This document shows positions 59,430 through 64,000 of a DNA stretch of 64,000 bases, in pieces. Both the position numbers and the translations under genes were made by a program. This DNA is from Terfezia claveryi (Eukaryota > Ascomycota > Pezizomycetes > Pezizales > Pezizaceae), in NCBI GenBank assembly GCA_015179025.1, contig WHUX01000017.1, positions 248,001 to 312,000 on the forward strand. The letters are read 5' to 3'. The notes beneath the pieces were generated by a model. The model saw only the letters and a program-made list of their open reading frames with translations. It searched no databases and was not told where the DNA came from. The stretch's first letter is position 1, and every line of letters starts with the position of its first letter.

Positions 59430-61070
59430 AATTCTTGCAAGAAGTCTTGTTGCCTTTGATGGTTGTTTATGCCGTGGATTCGGGACTACTATATCGTCTA
59501 GAGTAATCTTCTCAGACAATCCCGGGCCATCAACAGATGAATTCGAATTTCTTCGGCGGCCGACCCCTCTGCTACTCGCTAGACTCGTATCTAGATCCGG
59601 CTCCTCCTCAGGACTTACCCCACCTGTCACACTCCAAGGCGAGAATTCCGAATCGGATAAGTTCCGAAAGCTATCGTTTTGGAAGCTCTCCTCAAACTTG
59701 GAATGACGTCGATTCAGTTCGGTAGCAGCTGATGATGCTTCTCTCAGGTTACTAAGGGGTATGTCGAGAGTACGTTTTCCAGTTGAGGGCGGAATCGTGA
59801 AGGGTTTGTCGGCTGAAGCACAGCCGGTGCTTGGTTTTATGGCTGAGTCCAGGAGTTCTAAACAATGTTTTCTCTAGACGACAATCTGTCCGCACAACAG
59901 GTAAGCAGCAAAGCACCAAGGGAGTGGATATGGCAGGTGGTGCGTTGGAGAGAGTCAAGTGACCCTGAAAAATGACTGTTTTGTGCAGGAGGAAGGGAGG
60001 AGAGCCGTGTTGTTCTATGTGCTAATAAAGGAGGGCCAAGAGATGTGGTGAGACCAGGTTTGATCTGCGTCTTTTCACTTGAGCGGCAATACTACATCCG
60101 GCAGAATATAGCAGGAAATGCTGGAAGCCGTTGTGAAGCTGTTGGTGATGCTGGCTGGACCTTGAACAGTACATAGAGAGCTAAGATCTATAGATGGCGT
60201 GAAGGTTGCTCGACCTCAAAGCTGCAGACACAAATACAAGGGCTTAAGCTTATTACCACGCAGCATACGCAGATGTTGCCGTTCAGTGGACCACGTCTTA
60301 TATTGCTCACGGGCGTATGAAACTAAAAAGAAGGTTAAGATAAGCTTCGATAAAATCTGGAGAAACGCGTGCGGGAAATACGTCAGGTCAGCCCGGATCG
60401 TGAGATGCGGCAGCCACCCTGCATCAAGTTTTGACTTGAAGATCGTGAGGTAAACTTCCCTTGATGGCGGAAGTTCAGTGTTATACCCATACCATTCATT
60501 CTCCACGCTAAGTGTGCAACTATAAGGGAATAAAAGGTTTAACCCATCTTTCTGCTCCAGCACGAGGTACTAAGTACTTTGCAGGGCATAATGGGGGCAA
60601 TCAAGTGTTGGCCCAGAACGCTGGGGTTTGAAAAGGAGAGGTGGGCATGGGGACATCATCTGATGAACCGTCCACGAGATACAACGGAGGCTGAGATTCT
60701 ATGATGAGGCATCATCTAGGTATGATCTTCTGGTAGGTTGGGATACTACCAGACTAGGACCGTACAAACTCTCTCAATCTCCTGCAGATGGCTCGGCTTT
60801 ATGAGTGCTAGCACTTACTCGATTCAATCATATACAAGACTGGTACCTAGAAGGCAGATTTGACTTCCGGCTACCGGGCCCTTATGCCATATATAAAGAC
60901 TTGGATACCTTCATGGAGCCGATCAGATTCTCGACGCGGCTTAGAAGTTTATCTATTTAAGAAGGGCACCAGATTGTCGAGCGCCGCGAGTTCAATTTAC
61001 TCCCAAGGCGAGAGCAAATTCAGTCTCTCAGAATGATGTTAGCTTGTTCCACCAAGGCTAATATATACAT

Positions 61071-61080
61071 AACCAGACTA
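61071..61080 (-). repeat. TAGTCTGGTT copy, minus strand
   Basis: Exact AACCAGACTA on the plus strand. Only a weak ATGT echo on both sides, so no clear duplication. Confidence 0.75.
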
Positions 61081-61309
61081 CAACATACTTCTTACAGTGT
61101 GTATGTATGCACTGGATTTACTGGTACCTTCCTCTATGTCAGAATATCCGGGGCCGATATTGCTGAAGTCTTAGGGGTAGTCAGGATTGGTCCTGGGGAG
61201 TACGTCTAAACAAATAGCAACCAAACACTATTTTTCGCGAACGAGACTAGACGTTTGGTTGCTGCCAGATTTGGTCTGGCGAATCCAGCTGGGCCCTAGG
61301 AACGAGTGC

Positions 61310-61351
61310 GCCAAAGGTAGTCTCGATCAGACCCTCGTAGAGGGCCAAAGG
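61310..61351 (+). repeat. 26-nt TAGTCT element with 8-bp duplication GCCAAAGG
   Basis: GCCAAAGG (61310-61317), a 26-nt insert beginning TAGTCTCGATCAGACC (61318-61343), GCCAAAGG (61344-61351). The insert is identical to 40114-40139. Confidence 0.9.
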
Positions 61352-62635
61352 GGCGAATGGCGATATATTATTAGGGCAGTTGTGTTTTCGGCTGACATTT
61401 TTTCAAAGTTCCTCTCATCTCATCACTCCTGCTTACCAACTATTGTATAGTTTGGCACACAGAATACAAACGCCCCAGCGATTATCGATTATCGCAGATG
61501 TTCGTTGCTTCCAGTTGATGGCACCCACGACCTCTGTAACACACCACACAACATCGTCATTGGACGCGGGGCAGCCGCAACCAGGTCTTGAAACGCACAG
61601 GAAAGCAGGACTAACGAGCCGTGCGTCTGCGTGGCCAGCTGCGCATCTCGCATGAAGTGTCAATTTCTCAAGGCCAGAAGGAGCCGAAGCTCTCTCTGCT
61701 CGACGCTTCTACTGTTGTCCCATAGAGCAGCTTTTTTTCACACGGGGAATCTTCGAGCTAACAGTCTGGAGAAAATTGGAGTATGTAAATACCCCTGCAT
61801 CACGTCGAGCAGGCAGAGCAGAGCAGGAGCAGGGCTGGGAAATCAGCAGTACGTTATGATACATAACTACATACATACCCGAGTATCGTGCAATACCATT
61901 ACTGCGGACTTTATTATTATTATTTGTATCTGCCTTACATGTTGTGCCTCGCAGCAGCCGGCCGGGCCACGTTGTGCGACCATATTTGCGTGTGCCTGGC
62001 TATCACGGTTGTTTACCGCTCCCTGCGACGCCCAGCTCACCCGCACTGAATACTTAGGTATTGGCAAATCTCCCGTCGGCACCCCTGCCCCCCAGACACG
62101 AGCAGCTCGCGAAGGGTCTCCCTTCGAGCCCTCGCTCTGGTACTTACAACACCTGTAAAGAAACCCACCTCTCCTGTGCTTCTCCCTCTCCCTTGCCCTG
62201 TTCGAATTATTGCATTCACCTCCCCATCCTCAAACAAGCCCCAGCCCAAGGCAGACCCCACTCCTTCACGTCAGCACTGCTTCTGAAGCACCGGACGCCT
62301 CTCGCTACTTCTATTCCATACACAACCCGAGTTTCTTACCCAACAGTTTACGGTCACTCCCCACGGTCACTCCCTGTCCGGCATTTTTCTTTGCTCGCAT
62401 TGCATTTCATTTTGACGCTGTACCTCCTTGTTGTCGCCCCCAATCATTCCTCCCCTCCCAGGTCAACGATCACCTGAAGTCAACCTATTGAATTCCGTAC
62501 TGGTCGGGTTCCCTCTTTCGCATACAAATAACAAACACACACCGCATACAGCTGGGCAGCTTTTTTATCCAACATTGATTCTAACCAACTGAGGCGGGTT
62601 TCTTTCTTCGATAATAGGCGGAGGAGGTCATAGCG

Positions 62636-63917
62636 ATGTCCCAGTTCGGTGAATTCTCTGTGAGTCTGGCTTTGGTTTTACAGGGGCGCTTTTCTGGAAA
62701 ACGCGCAGCCACCGGGGCCAAATGGACCTACGACTAATTTTTGCCTTGCGTGCGATGATAGAATTTTTGCAGAGATTCGACAATACCTGTATGCAACGTA
62801 TGCATCTACCTTTCGCAAACTTGAACGTGGCCGGATTCATACTCATCAATTGAATAGTTATTTCTATACGGCATCAATGTACCGGCGAAATCATGCGGAT
62901 TAGTTGGATTTACAGCAGGCGGAAACCAAGTCGGGAATTTGGGTTCGTCAGGAAAAATGCATTCATGCTGGGTGGGCTATGGCTAAGAAGAATACAGGTT
63001 CTGTGGTATTGGCGGGAATCGCAATAATCGTGTCGGGAGTGTTACTATGGATGGCTGAGAGGAAGGCAGCTGCCGTGGGCCGAAGGTTCGTTTTTTTGGC
63101 ACTGGATGCATCGTGGGGTTTGGATATGTGCTAATTCGGCCTGGGGATAGGGAGATGCAAATATTACTGTTAGGGTACATTCTGGTATCATTTGCGGAAA
63201 TTTTCACAGTTGGTGAATTCTTGACAAGCCAATCTGCGCTGAAGGTGTGTACCTCTTGTCTTCACCGTATTTTATACAAATTGACTTATTATGATGGTAT
63301 AGTGGTTCACTGGTATTCATATTGGTGCGATTACGGCAACATTCTGGGTATTACTTCTCAATGCCATTGTTGGATACCAGCTCCTCGATGATGGTACCAT
63401 TCTCTCAATTCTGCTGGTGGGTGGATCGATGGTGGTAGTTTTCATTGGTACAGGATACATCGCCATGGATACCGCACTTGGATGGACGGACACATTCGTG
63501 ACATTGAAATCCGAGGGATACCGAAATTACGCACTATATGTCCTATACCTGCTGTTCCCCATTATCTCCGTTGCAGCATATTTCATCCTTGAGTCCGTCC
63601 TAGTGCTCAAGGTGCTTGGGAGAAGCGTCCAATGAGTAAGCGTTGCCCTGTATGGCCCCGCATTCAGTCACTGACTTGGTATTATAGTACTACTATGTGG
63701 TGCCGTACTCCTCTTCGTGATAGGTCAGGTTTTTGACTTCGTCATCAGTGTTCACCTCTGCAATGCTACATCGGGGAAAATCGACGGATCCCTATTCCAG
63801 ACCCTGTTCACCCTACTATCAGTGGTCACACTATGGTACTTCTGGTCTAGCATCACCGAGGACGTATGGATTGACGAGCCACTGAACCCGATGGAGGAGA
63901 CAACATATGGGCCTTAA
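62636..63917 (+). CDS. CHS7: Chs7-like chitin synthase export chaperone
   Basis: Multi-span ER membrane protein that lets chitin synthases leave the ER. Seven exons fit: 62636-62659, 62762-62797, 62858-62942, 62998-63085, 63151-63244, 63303-63635 and 63688-63917. The product starts MSQFGEFSNFCRDSTIPVCN. It then shows ERKAAAVGRREMQILLLGYI, SFAEIFTVGEFLTSQSALKW, HIGAITATFWVLLLNAIVGY, QLLDDGT and GQVFDFVISVHLCNATSGKI. It ends SSITEDVWIDEPLNPMEE. About seven membrane segments are visible, and length is about 296 residues. Exon 6 is one base short: 333 nt are present but the phase of exon 7 needs 334. Adding a G to GGG at 63618-63620 turns LGRSVQ-stop into LGEKRPM, the family text. First exons are very short (24 and 36 nt). 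Confidence 0.88.
63618..63620 (+). other. CHS7: Single-base frame break in CHS7 exon 6
   Basis: CTTGGGAGAAGCG meets a stop four codons later, just before a good donor (GTAAGC at 63636). One additional G gives LGEKRPM and the correct phase into exon 7 (ILLCGAVLLFVIGQVF). Confidence 0.8.
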
Positions 63918-64000
63918 GCGCGGCCGAGGCAGTTTTGCATTGTAACATCATAAACAAATTTGAGAAGGGGCACATAGGGGTCTGTGGTGGGGGGAGAGGG

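Larger units (their letters stand above)
59430..62635. other. Intergenic region between sugar transporter and CHS7-like gene
   Basis: Divergent region that includes the possible extended 5' end of the transporter (open to about 59860), one TAGTCTGGTT copy at 61071-61080 and the 26-nt insert at 61318-61343. A 175-codon open frame at 61631-62158 has no family likeness and is probably chance. The pyrimidine-rich stretch at 62160-62530 is likely the CHS7 leader. Confidence 0.6.

Noticed and set aside
61631..62158. 175-codon open frame upstream of CHS7
   Set aside because: No family likeness, low-quality composition and no splice partners. Probably promoter DNA.

Overview
The window is nuclear DNA of a filamentous ascomycete (Pezizomycotina). 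Protein-coding genes are split by short GT-AG introns, mostly 50-75 nt. The gene set is typical fungal: a Byr4-type septation regulator, Pma1 H+-ATPase, Chs7 chitin-synthase chaperone, CID/RRM termination factor and Pol5. AT/GC content is mixed and short microsatellites of ATGT/ACAT type are frequent. The class cannot be fixed from the sequence alone; an early-diverging class such as Pezizomycetes is only a guess.

Layout. 1-4.7 kb: no supported gene, simple repeats. 4.7-8.05 kb (-): byr4/BFA1-like. 10.8-12.4 kb (+): XRCC4/LIF1-like end-joining factor. 15.0-18.0 kb (+): large proline-rich nuclear protein with a conserved C-terminal helical domain. 19.9-21.3 kb (+): CoA-type Nudix hydrolase. 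21.8-24.0 kb (+): splicing factor SF3B2/CUS1. 24.6-28.8 kb (-): POL5/MYBBP1A. 29.0-30.0 kb (-): unknown coiled-coil protein. 31.2-32.9 kb (-): mitochondrial citrate synthase. 34.1-37.2 kb (+): NRD1/SEB1. 37.2-48.0 kb: gene-poor, repeat-marked desert. 48.0-50.9 kb (+): PMA1. 51.8-52.9 kb (+): ubiquitin-like/WLM metalloprotease. 54.5-57.1 kb (-): SelO/FMP40 pseudokinase-fold AMPylase. 57.4-59.4+ kb (-): MFS sugar transporter. 62.6-63.9 kb (+): CHS7-like chaperone. These are housekeeping and cell-wall or membrane genes; I see no secondary-metabolite or toxin cluster.

Two patterns stand out. First, a 10-nt word, TAGTCTGGTT, occurs 11 times, always outside the gene models. In most cases it is flanked by perfect or near-perfect 8-10 bp direct repeats, as if tiny 10-15 nt inserts carried target-site duplications. 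A longer 26-nt relative, starting TAGTCTCGATCAGACC, shows the same flanking duplication. This looks like footprints or minimal remnants of a mobile element I cannot name. Second, nine places in five otherwise well-conserved genes need exactly one extra base to restore frame, nearly all in G or C runs. The simplest reading is uncorrected homopolymer deletions in the assembly. Pseudogenization or -1 frameshifting would be the interesting alternatives.

The SelO gene appears to contain a 10-nt microexon, supported by phase and by restoration of a conserved motif.
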